This document shows positions 6,828 to 16,871 of a stretch of DNA of 64,000 bases, one piece after another. A model generated the notes under the pieces. The model was not told the origin of the DNA and made no database searches. It was given only the letters and a program-made list of their open reading frames with translations. Source of the stretch: Flavobacterium hydrophilum (GTDB taxonomy: Bacteria > Bacteroidota > Bacteroidia > Flavobacteriales > Flavobacteriaceae); contig NZ_QJHL01000001.1 in NCBI RefSeq assembly GCF_003202405.1, positions 310,001 through 374,000 on the forward strand, read 5' to 3'. Within the stretch, counting starts at the first letter, position 1. Each line of letters begins with the position of its first letter. The position numbers and the translations under genes were made by a program.

Positions 6828-9132
6828 ATATAAAATTAGTCGGTTGAAAATTAAAAACTTCAAATGCATTAGTGAAGCTGAGTTTGATTTTGAATCAAAT
6901 AATTTAATTGTTTTTGATGGGCCAAATGGATATGGTAAAACTACAGTTTTTGAAGCAATTGAAATATTGTTTACAGAATGGCCAAGAAGGTTTAGAGAAG
7001 TAAAATTAGATGCAAGATATACCTTTTTTGATAGTCCAATACATAAAAATAATGATTCAAAAATTGAATTAGAATTAATTTTAAATGATGGTATTGATAT
7101 ACACTCAATTAAAAGAATTTTTCCAAAAAATAATGGAAAATCTAAGCTTAATAATATAAGTCAAATTTTTAGAGATTCAGTACTACTTATAGACGATGCA
7201 GTTTCAGAATACAAAGATTTAGAAACAGTAATTGACTATCCAAATTTATATAAACTTTATTCTGTTTTAAATTATGTTGAACAAGACGAAAATACTTATT
7301 TTCTAAAAAAAGATCCTAAGGATAGATATGATTCTTTTCTTGAATCTCTGCTAGGAGGAGAAGATGAGAAAAGTGAATTAGTAAAAATCAAATTATTTAA
7401 TAGTGAAGTCTATAAAAAGAGGGAGGAATATAAAGCAAGGATTGATGAAATTAAGAATTCAAATAATGATTTTTCTGGGCTAGATATTAATTTAAATTAT
7501 AAGAAATTAATAGAAAATAAGGATTTTGATTGGGATAAAAATGAAGTTAAAAATACAGTTTTAGATGTTAAAAATTCATATTTAAATGAATTAGAAAAAA
7601 TAAGCTATCTTTTTAAAAACAAGTCTCTACTTAGAGATGTTGAATTAATTAGCAAATTAAACAGTTACTCGAATTTTTCATTTGCAGAGGAGTTTTCAAA
7701 AAATTATTGGAGTATAACCAATTTTCAATTCCTTGAAGATGAATACTCATTAAGGAATAAGAATGATAGACAAATTAATGAAAATAAATTAAAGCTAGAA
7801 GATATTGAAAAACAAATATTTAAAAATTTAAGTATTGAATCTTTTAAAGATTTTTTAGAAAAAAAAGAAGGTTTAAAAATTGATATAAATAGTTATTTTA
7901 TAAAAATTAAACTGGTAATAAACTTACTTGATAGTTTATCTATTCAAAATACTGTTTTATCAAATTTTAAAGTTAGAAGACAAGAATTAATTGATTTTAG
8001 TAAGGAACATAAAAAGCATATACATTTAAGTGATAGTGAATGTCCAACTTGTGGATTTGATTGGCAAACAAATGAAGAATTAATTAAACAAATAACCAAT
8101 ACTGAAGAGAAAATATTTAAAGATTATTTAATAAATAATAAAACTCTTGAAGAACAAAAAGAGTTTCTTAAAAAAGAATTTTTAGAACCAATTAAATCAT
8201 TTTTACAAAAAGAAAATGAATCTTTAGAAGATGAAAATAAAAAATTTATTGAAAATACTGAATTCCAACAACTAAAAGAAAGATTTGAAAAACTTAAAAG
8301 TAAGTTTGACCATTTTTTAGAGCTATTTGAAGAAACTAAAAAAGATGAATTGATTAGTATAGTTAACAAAAGAGTTGTTGAAAATATTGAAGAAAAAACA
8401 CAATCCATTTATGATCTTATAAATAATTATAAACCTAAAATTTCAGAAGAAATTGAGATTGATAATGTTCTAAATGATTTTCAAAATTATTTCGATAAAT
8501 CATTAGATTTATTAGAAGTGATTTCAAATGAAGAAATTACTAATAAAAAAAGATATATTGAATTAGAATACTCAAAAGCAATTAATTCCGAATTACAAAG
8601 TTTTAAAGAAAAAAATGATAAACTGAAAGTTGTTGAAAAAAAATTAAATAAAATAATTGGTGTTTATGAAAAAAAAATAAAAGATTACACCGAAGAAATT
8701 ATTAATAAAATAAGTATTCCTTTTCATATTTATACTGGTAAAATATTGCAGAATCATAGTTTAGGTTCTGGTTTGTGCATTAATTTTGAAACAGAAAAAC
8801 AAAAACAAGTTTATATTAGACCAACATATAAAGACCAAGAAGTTGCTTATTTATTAAGTTCGGGTCAGTTATCTGCAACAGTTATTTCATTAATGTTAGT
8901 TTTAAATAAAGTATTCAATCAATCTAAATTAGGAACTATATTAATTGATGATCCATTACAAACTTTAGATGAGATTAACACTCATTCATTGGTTGAATTA
9001 CTTAAATATAACTTTAGTGATCAACAGCTAATTCTTTCAACTCATGAAGAAAGATATTCAAAATTTATTCGTTATAAATATGAAAAATTTGGTTTAACTG
9101 GAAAAGCAATTAATATGAAAAATGAAATTTAA
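6811..9132 (+). CDS. SMC/Rad50-like ABC ATPase of a Lamassu/ABC-3C system (LmuB-like)
   Basis: 773 residues. Walker A is GPNGYGKTT (residues 37-45). Long coiled-coil arms flank a zinc hook CPTC at about 411-414. The ABC signature is LSSGQLSAT (about 681), Walker B is TILIDDPLQTLDE (about 710) and the H-loop is LSTHEE (about 743). Compared with large SMC proteins the arms are short, as in Rad50-like defence ATPases. Start is ATG 6811 or ATG 6820, both inside the preceding gene. Its TAA is followed directly by the ATG of the second nucleotidyltransferase at 9133. Inferred role: DNA sensor and ATPase that licenses the nuclease encoded at 4870. Confidence 0.85.
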   Translation: MKQMNRYKISRLKIKNFKCISEAEFDFESNNLIVFDGPNGYGKTTVFEAIEILFTEWPRRFREVKLDARYTFFDSPIHKNNDSKIELELILNDGIDIHSIKRIFPKNNGKSKLNNISQIFRDSVLLIDDAVSEYKDLETVIDYPNLYKLYSVLNYVEQDENTYFLKKDPKDRYDSFLESLLGGEDEKSELVKIKLFNSEVYKKREEYKARIDEIKNSNNDFSGLDINLNYKKLIENKDFDWDKNEVKNTVLDVKNSYLNELEKISYLFKNKSLLRDVELISKLNSYSNFSFAEEFSKNYWSITNFQFLEDEYSLRNKNDRQINENKLKLEDIEKQIFKNLSIESFKDFLEKKEGLKIDINSYFIKIKLVINLLDSLSIQNTVLSNFKVRRQELIDFSKEHKKHIHLSDSECPTCGFDWQTNEELIKQITNTEEKIFKDYLINNKTLEEQKEFLKKEFLEPIKSFLQKENESLEDENKKFIENTEFQQLKERFEKLKSKFDHFLELFEETKKDELISIVNKRVVENIEEKTQSIYDLINNYKPKISEEIEIDNVLNDFQNYFDKSLDLLEVISNEEITNKKRYIELEYSKAINSELQSFKEKNDKLKVVEKKLNKIIGVYEKKIKDYTEEIINKISIPFHIYTGKILQNHSLGSGLCINFETEKQKQVYIRPTYKDQEVAYLLSSGQLSATVISLMLVLNKVFNQSKLGTILIDDPLQTLDEINTHSLVELLKYNFSDQQLILSTHEERYSKFIRYKYEKFGLTGKAINMKNEI

Positions 9133-10191
9133 ATGACCATCCAAACCCTAAAATCCCAAAACCTAATCCTCTTCGAAGTCATTTCGGGGAGTAAATCTTT
9201 TGGGTTAAATACACCAACATCAGATACCGATATCAAAGGCGTTTATTATCTACCAAAAGAAAAATTCTTTGGGTTGGATTATATTCCGCAGATCAGTAAT
9301 GAAACCAATGATGAGGTGTATTACGAAATTGGTCGTTTTGTAGAATTACTGCTCAAAAACAATCCTAATATTCTCGAAATTCTCGCTTCGCCAGAAGATT
9401 GTATTTTGTACAAACATCCGTTAATGGAGCATTTGCAACTGGAAGATTTTCTGTCCAAACTCTGCAAAGATTCTTTTGCCGGTTATGCCGTAACGCAAAT
9501 CAAAAAGGCGAGAGGTTTAAACAAGAAAATCGTAAATCCGCTGCCAAAGGAAAAGAAAAGCCTTTTGGATTTTTGTTATGTTTTAGAAGATTATAAAACC
9601 GTTTCGGTATTAGAATTTCTGACGGAAAATGATTTAAAGCAGGAACAAATTGGTTTAGTCGATCTTCCAAATTCAAAAGGAATGTTTGCAATGTTTTACG
9701 ATTCCGGGAAAACATTGGGTTATAAAGGCATTATTCAAAAAGAAAACTCAAATGAAGTTTCGCTTTCATCGATTCCAAAAGGGGAAAAACTAATTGGTTA
9801 TTTGTCGTGCAATCAGGACGGGTATTCCAAATACTGCAAAGAATACACCGAATACTGGAACTGGATCGAAAAACGCAACGAAGACCGCTACAACACCAAC
9901 CAGCAGCACGGAAAAAATTACGACAGTAAAAATATGATGCACACCATCAGGCTTTTGCAAACCGCAGAACAAATTCTTTCGACGGGAAAATTAAATATCA
10001 GGGTTTCAAACCGCGATGAACTGCTGGACATCAAAGCCGGAAACAGAGAATACGATGATTTACTGGAAATGGCAGATAATCTAATTGCTTCAATTGAAAA
10101 TCATTATACAACATCAACGCTTCCTGAAAAACCGGATGAAGAAAAAGCTATTCAGAATTTGATCAAAATTAGAGAAGAGTTATATTCGTAA
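9133..10191 (+). CDS. RlaP-type nucleotidyltransferase (COG3541/PF10127-like), second copy
   Basis: 352 residues. The nucleotidyltransferase signature SGSKSFGLNTPTSDTDIKGVY lies at about residues 18-38, with the GS motif and the D-x-D metal ligands, followed by the long helical C-terminal domain of this family. It is about 100 residues longer than the copy at 4117 and is not a recent duplicate. It begins with zero spacing after the SMC gene stop. Base composition changes abruptly at the junction: the Lamassu genes are extremely AT-rich and this gene is not. Probable role: nucleotide addition to RNA ends in the repair pathway that includes the ligase at 17791. Confidence 0.85.
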   Translation: MTIQTLKSQNLILFEVISGSKSFGLNTPTSDTDIKGVYYLPKEKFFGLDYIPQISNETNDEVYYEIGRFVELLLKNNPNILEILASPEDCILYKHPLMEHLQLEDFLSKLCKDSFAGYAVTQIKKARGLNKKIVNPLPKEKKSLLDFCYVLEDYKTVSVLEFLTENDLKQEQIGLVDLPNSKGMFAMFYDSGKTLGYKGIIQKENSNEVSLSSIPKGEKLIGYLSCNQDGYSKYCKEYTEYWNWIEKRNEDRYNTNQQHGKNYDSKNMMHTIRLLQTAEQILSTGKLNIRVSNRDELLDIKAGNREYDDLLEMADNLIASIENHYTTSTLPEKPDEEKAIQNLIKIREELYS

Positions 10192-10254
10192 TAACAGCAG
10201 CCAAAGAGGTAAATATCTTAATATTAAAATCTTTATATTTGCATTATAAATTTC

Positions 10255-10881
10255 ATGAAACATGAACTACAAAATATCATTTCAGGAAAGGGCCAGGTTA
10301 GGCATGGAGATACTATCCAAACAATCTCCAACTACCTTAGAAAAAGCAAGAGCCCAAGCGGAACGTTTGAGTCAGGCAAGCAAATCAAAAGAGAAGAAAC
10401 AGCGTTAATAAAACAATTCTGTAATCGAAATAGCTTCTGGATTACTTCGATAAATATCAATGCTTTCATTTCTTCGGGAGCTGAGCAAAAAGTTTATCTT
10501 CAAAACAAGCTTAAAGTTGTTAAGTTAAATGATAGTATTTATTACGAATGCTGGGAAGATTATTTAAATAATTTATTGCTAAATAATTATTTTTTCCCCG
10601 ATACCGCATATCAATTAATCGGTTTTTATGAACATGCTGATATACTTTTTGCAGTAGTTGAACAGAAATTTGTTGAATCTGATTGTGATACAGAATTAGA
10701 AAATGTAAAACATTTTTTGACTTCAAATGGCTTTGTCAACACTAGAAATAATGATTATTTTAATCCTGAATTAGGTATTATTCTTGAAGATTTGCATGAT
10801 GAAAATGTTTTGACTTTTAAGCAAGGTTTATTTTTTATCGACACCGTTTTCTACATCACAGAGCAGTTTTACAAACCGTGA
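10255..10881 (+). CDS. Polyvalent-protein kinase-like domain protein
   Basis: 208 residues. A kinase-like fold is suggested by SSGAEQKVYL (about residues 73-82, in place of the glycine-rich loop and beta-3 Lys) and EDLHDENVL (about 182-190), which matches the catalytic-loop pattern D-L-H-x-x-N. These features fit the Kinase-PolyVal domains found inside large phage and conjugative polyvalent proteins, here as a free-standing short protein. A weak -7 element TATATTTG (10234-10241) precedes it and a terminator follows at 10918. Substrate unknown. It could instead be an inactive scaffold: the DFG Asp is not obvious. Confidence 0.6.
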   Translation: MKHELQNIISGKGQVRHGDTIQTISNYLRKSKSPSGTFESGKQIKREETALIKQFCNRNSFWITSININAFISSGAEQKVYLQNKLKVVKLNDSIYYECWEDYLNNLLLNNYFFPDTAYQLIGFYEHADILFAVVEQKFVESDCDTELENVKHFLTSNGFVNTRNNDYFNPELGIILEDLHDENVLTFKQGLFFIDTVFYITEQFYKP

Positions 10882-10917
10882 ACATCCCTCAATAATAAAT
10901 TCCCAATAAAAACCCAA

Positions 10918-10951
10918 ACCCTGCCAATACCAATTGGCGGGGTATTTTTTT
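10918..10951 (+). terminator. Rho-independent terminator
   Basis: A hairpin with arms 10919-10927 and 10934-10942 (one G-T pair) is followed by a run of seven T. It ends the transcript of the kinase-like gene. Confidence 0.8.
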
Positions 10952-11077
10952 GGAATCAAAGACTACTTTTATAGTCAGGTTGTAAGCATTATTTTTAACA
11001 TTAAAATAAGGTTATCTCAGTATAATCCTATTTTTTAATTTAGTATTTTACATCTTTCAAAATAAAAGCCGGTATTA

Positions 11078-11518
11078 ATGAATATAAGCATCTCAGTTAA
11101 ACAATTAGGAAAAAAACATCCGCTCCTGCAGGAAAAAAGTATAGCGCTGGCAATAGAAAATCCTGTAATTACCACACAACAACTCATAGAATCGATTGTA
11201 GATCATCAGGTACAATTATTCCATGAGTCTTCATTTGAGTTTGAAGACGAAGACAAAATCCATCTTCCAAAAGAAAATTACCTTCCCATCTTAACTGATA
11301 CGGGAAAAGCAGGTTTCGGGGCAATTTACAACCACAACAAAGTCAATCTGGCAAAAGCACAGGAAACAGCGATTCAGGCTTTCGAAGACGGTTTATATGC
11401 TGTTTTCTATGGTGACGATCAACTGGAAACCCTAACGGAACAAATTGATTTGTCTCAAAATAAAGCGATTACGTTTATCAGGCTGACGTTTTTGGCTGGA
11501 AGCTATTTTTACTTGTAA
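11078..11518 (+). CDS. Hypothetical protein upstream of the DUF4132 giant
   Basis: 146 residues with no signal peptide and no membrane segment. The sequence alternates helical stretches with an acidic segment (FEFEDEDKIHLP) and ends in ITFIRLTFLAGSYFYL. I do not recognise a catalytic motif. It lies 182 bp before the 1688-residue DUF4132 gene on the same strand, and this pairing suggests it is a small partner of that protein. The 11519-11700 gap is a low-complexity tract of short ACATTT/CACA words with no gene. Confidence 0.7.
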   Translation: MNISISVKQLGKKHPLLQEKSIALAIENPVITTQQLIESIVDHQVQLFHESSFEFEDEDKIHLPKENYLPILTDTGKAGFGAIYNHNKVNLAKAQETAIQAFEDGLYAVFYGDDQLETLTEQIDLSQNKAITFIRLTFLAGSYFYL

Positions 11519-11700
11519 AAGGTTATTTGTAAAATGTAAAAAGTTATTTGTAAGTCGTAATAAGTAAAACATAAAACATTTTGTAAACTCGATTTAAACA
11601 ATCTACTTCACATATCTCACATTTTACATTTGACACAAAACAAACCACATTTCACATCTAACATCTAACATTTCACTTTTCACAAAAAAAATAAAAATAT

Positions 11701-14700
11701 ATGACAATAGAAGATCTTTTAAAAAGTAAAGTAATTGAAAATCCAATTAAGAGATTTAAAAAAGAACTGGAAGAAATCGTAAACAGCAGTCTGCTTTCGA
11801 AGTTGCTTTCAAAAACAAAACTGAAAAAAGAAGTGGCGGAGTTCGGTCTCGAACTGCTGAAACTTAAGGACAATTATTACAGTAATTATATTTCTTTAGG
11901 ATCAAAAGAAGCCGAAAAGTTTGCTGCTTTGATACAAGAGAATTTGTGGGAAGACAAAAAATACTACGATTTACTGCTTTATTTTTTTGGTGAAGAAAAC
12001 GCTGCTTATGTAAAAGAAGCCTGGAACAGATTGCCGCAAAAAATGTATCAGGATGGGTATACAAGACGTTCTTTTAGAGCGCCTAACCATAAAAATTATT
12101 TGTTGGTTAATCAGGTCAATTTTCTACGCTCTTTATTAAACGGACCGAGTAAATACAATTATCAGGACAGCACTACTTTTTATTATGATTTGAGTATCGA
12201 AGATGAAATTCGTTATGATACGGAGATTTCAAATTCGGTTAATAAGTTCATGGTTTGGTCGGCAGCGCTGGATGCTGGTAAAGAAGGTCTTTTTCAATTA
12301 TTCGAAGACATAATCTTCAATAAAGAGCCACACGGAAAAGTGTCCAGAAATATCATCAAAGCCCTTTTAAACAGCGAAAAGCAGGAAAACTGGGAATTGG
12401 TAGAAAAATTATTGCTTGCTGCACAGCGTCAGGAAGGCTTGCGTCAGACGGTTTTAGAAGCCTTAGACGAAACGAGTATCGGAGCTTTGAAATACATGAT
12501 TAAAGTGCTGATAGATAATAAGCTGACCCGTTTTTCATCGGTTGTGAGAGCAATTGATACGTGGACAGGTTTAGGCTGGGAATCTGAAAAAGAAACTACG
12601 GTTCGAAACATTATCGAATTGGCTCATGGATATTTTACCAATCCGGAAACGATTCCGAATGGTGTAAAAAGCAAAAATAATAACGAAGTGTATATGGCAC
12701 TTTGGGTTCAGGGCGTTTTTGATGTAGAGAAAACAGTTCCGTATCTGAATGAATTACTACAAAACGGTACGGTTGAAAAGAAATCGCTGGCACTGAAATT
12801 TGCCGGAGAAACTAATGATCCGTATATCGAAATGCCGCTGTATTTTAAAGCATTAGAAGATGATAACCTACAGGTTTTGGCATTTGCAGTTCCAAGAATG
12901 AATGCTTTGCTGGAAGCGAACACAAAATCGAAGTTTTATATCGAAAATACAGATTATCCGAATTTCTTCGATAAAGTGTATCATCTTGCGCAAACTATTA
13001 CCGAAAAAGAAAAAACGTTTGAAGGGAAAGTTTTTTCGTGGCTGAATATCAAGTTCGAAAGAGATACGCTTTTCTCCTCAGCTATTAATTTGGTGGGCGA
13101 TAACAACGAAAGATTAGAAACGGTTTTAAATCATTTTGAAGGCTTTTCAATCCACTTAAGAGAAAACCTGACCAGAAATTTATTAGGCAGTTTTTACAGT
13201 TATTCTTTCAACAGCCATCAAAACAATAGAGATAAAAAAGAACCAACCGATTTTCAGAGGAGTTTTGCGCTGCGAATTCTAAAGGACAGAGGGGAATCTC
13301 TTGTGGCTTCGGCGGTTAATGTTTTGAATAATCTGAGTTTAACGGAAGAGGAATTAGCCGGTTTTCAGGAATTGTTTAAACGTAAAAATTCGAATTTAAA
13401 GAAGAATTTAACGGCAATTCTGATAAAGCAGGAAGATCAAAAAGTGATCAATTTTGTTCATCAGACTTTAGAAAAAGGCGATTTAGAACAGCGTATGTCG
13501 GTTTTGGATTTGATGCTCCAGCTTCAGAAAAATAACAAACTGACAGACAAAGTAAACGACTGGGTAAAAGAATATCAGCAAAGACCGAAAATTACCGAGA
13601 AAGAAACCAAATTTATCGAGCAATTAGAACCTTCTAAAAAGAAAGATCTTTTAAGTGCAGAAAATGGTTATGGGTTTTTTACGCCAAATGAATTTTCTCC
13701 CTACGAACTGCCAAAACCAAAAACAGATTCTTTGTATGCTAAATCAGTAAAAGCAGAACAATACGGTTTCTCCAAATCGATGTCGCATATTAAAACTGAG
13801 ATTGCGAAGCTTTATAAATTGTATGAAGCGAACAGAAACTACGAATATGAAATTGAGAACTACGATAACAGCAAAACTACGGTTTTACTAGGTAATACCT
13901 TTAGAGAAATAAAATATCTGAAAGACGAAAAAGACCAGGAAGTAGCTGCAACCAATTATCCGTTGTATGAGGTTTGGGCGGACTGGTTTGAAAATTCAGG
14001 TTTAGCCGAAAGAGATTTGTTTTTAATGACGCTGGTAAGCAATTGTGATCGAAAAATCTGGAGGGATTTTCTGGAAAAACATGTTTTTTATTATAAAGAA
14101 TTATTGCCGCACCAAAACAAAAGAGGTTACGATTGGGACAATGCTATTTTGCAGATTTTAAATGCTTTACAATTAAAATATTCCTTTGAAGAAAAAGCCG
14201 ATTTCCTAATCGACGCCTGCAGTACTTTGTATGCTGATCTTCCGAAATCGGTAATCGAGTTTGAGTACAAACCTGCTAAAGACGAATATTACTACAATAA
14301 TAACAACGGGAACGGCTGGCAGAGTCAGGGCTTTTTTGATATCTACCTGAACAAAATCGATTTACTTGATTTAACAGAAGAACAAAATACTAAAGTGTGG
14401 AATCTGCACAGGTGGAGACAATTAAACGGTTTAGAAAAAAACAGGCCTTTTGCCAAACCACCAATTCATTTGTATTGTGTTGCATTTGAGCAAAAATTAA
14501 TTACCGAAGGAGAATTGTACGAAGGAATTTTAGAAAGCGAAAGAATTTCTGTTTTAACAGGCGAAGGCAAACATTACAGACATTTTGGAAGTGAAGATTT
14601 AGCGAAGAGATTTCCATTTTTGGTTCCGATGATCAATAAAATCAGGGAAACATTTTTGGATGTTGAGGTAAAAAGAGGCGATTCTAATACTTCGGTAACA

Positions 14701-16767
14701 CATTTGGTGCAGAGTTTCCAGAAGATTTTTGGCGCCAACCGTTTGGTCGAACTAATTACAGCACTCGGAAAAGCAAGTTTGTACAAAGGTTATATCTATT
14801 CGTGGGGTTATACCGATTTAACGAAACAGAAATTATTCAGTTTCTTATTGAAAAGATGTTATCCGTTGGAGACCGATACGCAGGAAAGTTTTAACGCTTT
14901 AATTAAAAAAGCCAAAATCTCTGAAGAAAGACTCATTCAGACTGCGATTTACGCGCCACAATGGCAAAAGTTTATCAGCAGTTATTTAGACTGGAAGGGT
15001 CTGGATGAAGGAATCTGGTGGTTTCATGCGCACACCAAAACAGCGTCTTACAGTGCTACTAATTCAGAACTGGAAAGTGAAGCAGCAAGATTTTCGACTT
15101 TAGATTTACAGGATTTTAAAGATGGTGCTGTAGATAAAGACTGGTTTACATCGGCTTACAAAAAATTAGGAAGAGCAAAATGGGAACTTTTATACGAATC
15201 TGCCAAATACGTAACAGACGGAAATGGTCACAGACGTGCGAGATTGTATGCTGATACGATTACGGGAGATTTGAAAATCAGGGAAGTGACGGCCAAAGTA
15301 AAAGACAAACGCGATCAGGATTATTTAAGAGTTTACGGATTAGTTCCTTTGAGTAAGGCAAGTCCGGAAAAAGATATTTTGGCGCGTTACGAATATTTAC
15401 AGCAGTTTAAAAAAGAAAGCAAAGAATTTGGTTCGATGAAGCAGGCGAGTGAAGCTTTGGCCATTCGTGTAGCTTTAGAAAATTTAGCGAGAAATGCCGG
15501 TTACCCGGATCCGGTTCGTCTGACCTGGGCAATGGAAACGAAGCAAGTTCAGAATATCTTATCAAAAGAAACTGAAGTGGTTTTAGATGATGTCACAATT
15601 AGTTTGGTCATTAACAAAGAAGGAAAAGCTGATTTGGTTACGTATAAAGGTGGGAAAGAATTAAAATCAATTCCGCCGAAATATAAAAAAGACAAAGACA
15701 TTCTGGAATTAACGAATTATAGAAAAACCATGCGCGAGCAATGGACACGTTCCAGAAAAGGTTTGGAAGAAAGTATGATTCGTGGTGACGAGTTTTTATT
15801 CGCAGAAATGCAGAATCTTTTTGAACATCCAATTATTTCGAAACATTTAGAAAAATTAGTTTTTATTTCAAACGATGATCAAATTGGTTTTTATGTTGAT
15901 GGAAGTTTGGTAACTGGTTTAGGAGAAATGATTTCATTAAATGAAAAGCAGACTTTTAGAATTGCACACTGTTTTGATTTGCATAAAAATAACGTTTGGA
16001 CAGATTATCAGAAATATTGTTTTGATACTAAATTACAACAGCCATTTAAGCAGGTTTTCAGGGAATTGTATGTTCCAACTCCAGACGAATTGAAAGAGAA
16101 ATCAATTTCAAGACGTTACGCAGGACATCAGGTTCAGCCGAATCAAACTTTAGCTTTGTTGAAAACAAGAGGCTGGAAAGTAGATTACGAAGAAGGCTTG
16201 CAGAAAGTTTTCCATAAAGAAGGTTATCAGGTAAAAATGTATGCCATGGCAGATTGGTTTTCGCCAGCAGATGTTGAGAGTCCAACTTTAGAAACAATCG
16301 AATTTCATTCTTTAAAAGATTATAAAAACATTGCTTTTGAAGATATCAATTCGAGGATTTTTTCAGAAGTAATGCGAGATATCGATTTGGTTGTAAGTGT
16401 CGCTCATGTTGGAGGAGTTGATCCTGAAGCAAGTCATTCTTCTATCGAAATGAGAGGTGTTTTATTGAGAGAAACACTTCGACTGTTTAAAGTGAAAAAT
16501 GTTGAAGTCAAAGAAAACCACGCTATCATAAAAGGAAAAATGGCGGATTACAGTGTACATTTAGGCAGTGCGGTGGTGCATCAGCTTCCAGGTAAATATT
16601 TATCGATCCTGCCAATTCATTCGCAGCACAGAGGGCGTTTATTCCTTCCATTTGCAGATGATGATCCGAAATCGGCTGAAGTAATGTCAAAAGTTTTATT
16701 ATTTGCGAAAGATAATGAAATTCAGGACCCAACTATTTTACGTCAGATTGATAAAACCTATGCTTAG
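11701..16767 (+). CDS. DUF4132 (MolR-like) giant protein
   Basis: 1688 residues, no signal peptide and no membrane segment. The first about 1050 residues are long helical repeats. A DUF4132-type region follows at about residues 1090-1320, with RRARLYADTITGDLKIREV near 1178 and YLRVYGLVPL after it. The C-terminus (about 1560-1688) includes LVVSVAHVGGVDPEASHSS and a run of beta strands (GKYLSILPIHSQHRGRLFLPF). E. coli MolR/YehI belongs to the same superfamily; its biochemistry is unknown. Linkage to nucleotidyltransferases and an RNA ligase suggests a scaffold or sensor for RNA repair (inference). The gene is one intact frame of 5 kb. Confidence 0.8.
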   Translation: MTIEDLLKSKVIENPIKRFKKELEEIVNSSLLSKLLSKTKLKKEVAEFGLELLKLKDNYYSNYISLGSKEAEKFAALIQENLWEDKKYYDLLLYFFGEENAAYVKEAWNRLPQKMYQDGYTRRSFRAPNHKNYLLVNQVNFLRSLLNGPSKYNYQDSTTFYYDLSIEDEIRYDTEISNSVNKFMVWSAALDAGKEGLFQLFEDIIFNKEPHGKVSRNIIKALLNSEKQENWELVEKLLLAAQRQEGLRQTVLEALDETSIGALKYMIKVLIDNKLTRFSSVVRAIDTWTGLGWESEKETTVRNIIELAHGYFTNPETIPNGVKSKNNNEVYMALWVQGVFDVEKTVPYLNELLQNGTVEKKSLALKFAGETNDPYIEMPLYFKALEDDNLQVLAFAVPRMNALLEANTKSKFYIENTDYPNFFDKVYHLAQTITEKEKTFEGKVFSWLNIKFERDTLFSSAINLVGDNNERLETVLNHFEGFSIHLRENLTRNLLGSFYSYSFNSHQNNRDKKEPTDFQRSFALRILKDRGESLVASAVNVLNNLSLTEEELAGFQELFKRKNSNLKKNLTAILIKQEDQKVINFVHQTLEKGDLEQRMSVLDLMLQLQKNNKLTDKVNDWVKEYQQRPKITEKETKFIEQLEPSKKKDLLSAENGYGFFTPNEFSPYELPKPKTDSLYAKSVKAEQYGFSKSMSHIKTEIAKLYKLYEANRNYEYEIENYDNSKTTVLLGNTFREIKYLKDEKDQEVAATNYPLYEVWADWFENSGLAERDLFLMTLVSNCDRKIWRDFLEKHVFYYKELLPHQNKRGYDWDNAILQILNALQLKYSFEEKADFLIDACSTLYADLPKSVIEFEYKPAKDEYYYNNNNGNGWQSQGFFDIYLNKIDLLDLTEEQNTKVWNLHRWRQLNGLEKNRPFAKPPIHLYCVAFEQKLITEGELYEGILESERISVLTGEGKHYRHFGSEDLAKRFPFLVPMINKIRETFLDVEVKRGDSNTSVTHLVQSFQKIFGANRLVELITALGKASLYKGYIYSWGYTDLTKQKLFSFLLKRCYPLETDTQESFNALIKKAKISEERLIQTAIYAPQWQKFISSYLDWKGLDEGIWWFHAHTKTASYSATNSELESEAARFSTLDLQDFKDGAVDKDWFTSAYKKLGRAKWELLYESAKYVTDGNGHRRARLYADTITGDLKIREVTAKVKDKRDQDYLRVYGLVPLSKASPEKDILARYEYLQQFKKESKEFGSMKQASEALAIRVALENLARNAGYPDPVRLTWAMETKQVQNILSKETEVVLDDVTISLVINKEGKADLVTYKGGKELKSIPPKYKKDKDILELTNYRKTMREQWTRSRKGLEESMIRGDEFLFAEMQNLFEHPIISKHLEKLVFISNDDQIGFYVDGSLVTGLGEMISLNEKQTFRIAHCFDLHKNNVWTDYQKYCFDTKLQQPFKQVFRELYVPTPDELKEKSISRRYAGHQVQPNQTLALLKTRGWKVDYEEGLQKVFHKEGYQVKMYAMADWFSPADVESPTLETIEFHSLKDYKNIAFEDINSRIFSEVMRDIDLVVSVAHVGGVDPEASHSSIEMRGVLLRETLRLFKVKNVEVKENHAIIKGKMADYSVHLGSAVVHQLPGKYLSILPIHSQHRGRLFLPFADDDPKSAEVMSKVLLFAKDNEIQDPTILRQIDKTYA

Positions 16768-16812
16768 TAGCAGTTCATTTTTGAAATTGAATTTTAAAAT
16801 TTTTATCAAATT

Positions 16813-16844
16813 TTGTTAAATTAAGAAAGAAAGACCTACTTTTG
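16813..16844 (+). promoter_or_regulatory. Strong flavobacterial promoter, leader unit 1
   Basis: TTG at 16813-16815, a 21-nt spacer, then TACTTTTG at 16837-16844: a perfect match to TTG-N-TAnnTTTG. The predicted start of transcription is near 16851. Confidence 0.75.
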
Positions 16845-16871
16845 CGCTTAAATAAAACAAAAGAAATACAT

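Noticed and set aside
11519..11700. Repeated ACATTT/CACA words suggesting a repeat array
   Set aside because: Irregular low-complexity AT-rich DNA with no constant unit or spacer length; not a CRISPR array.
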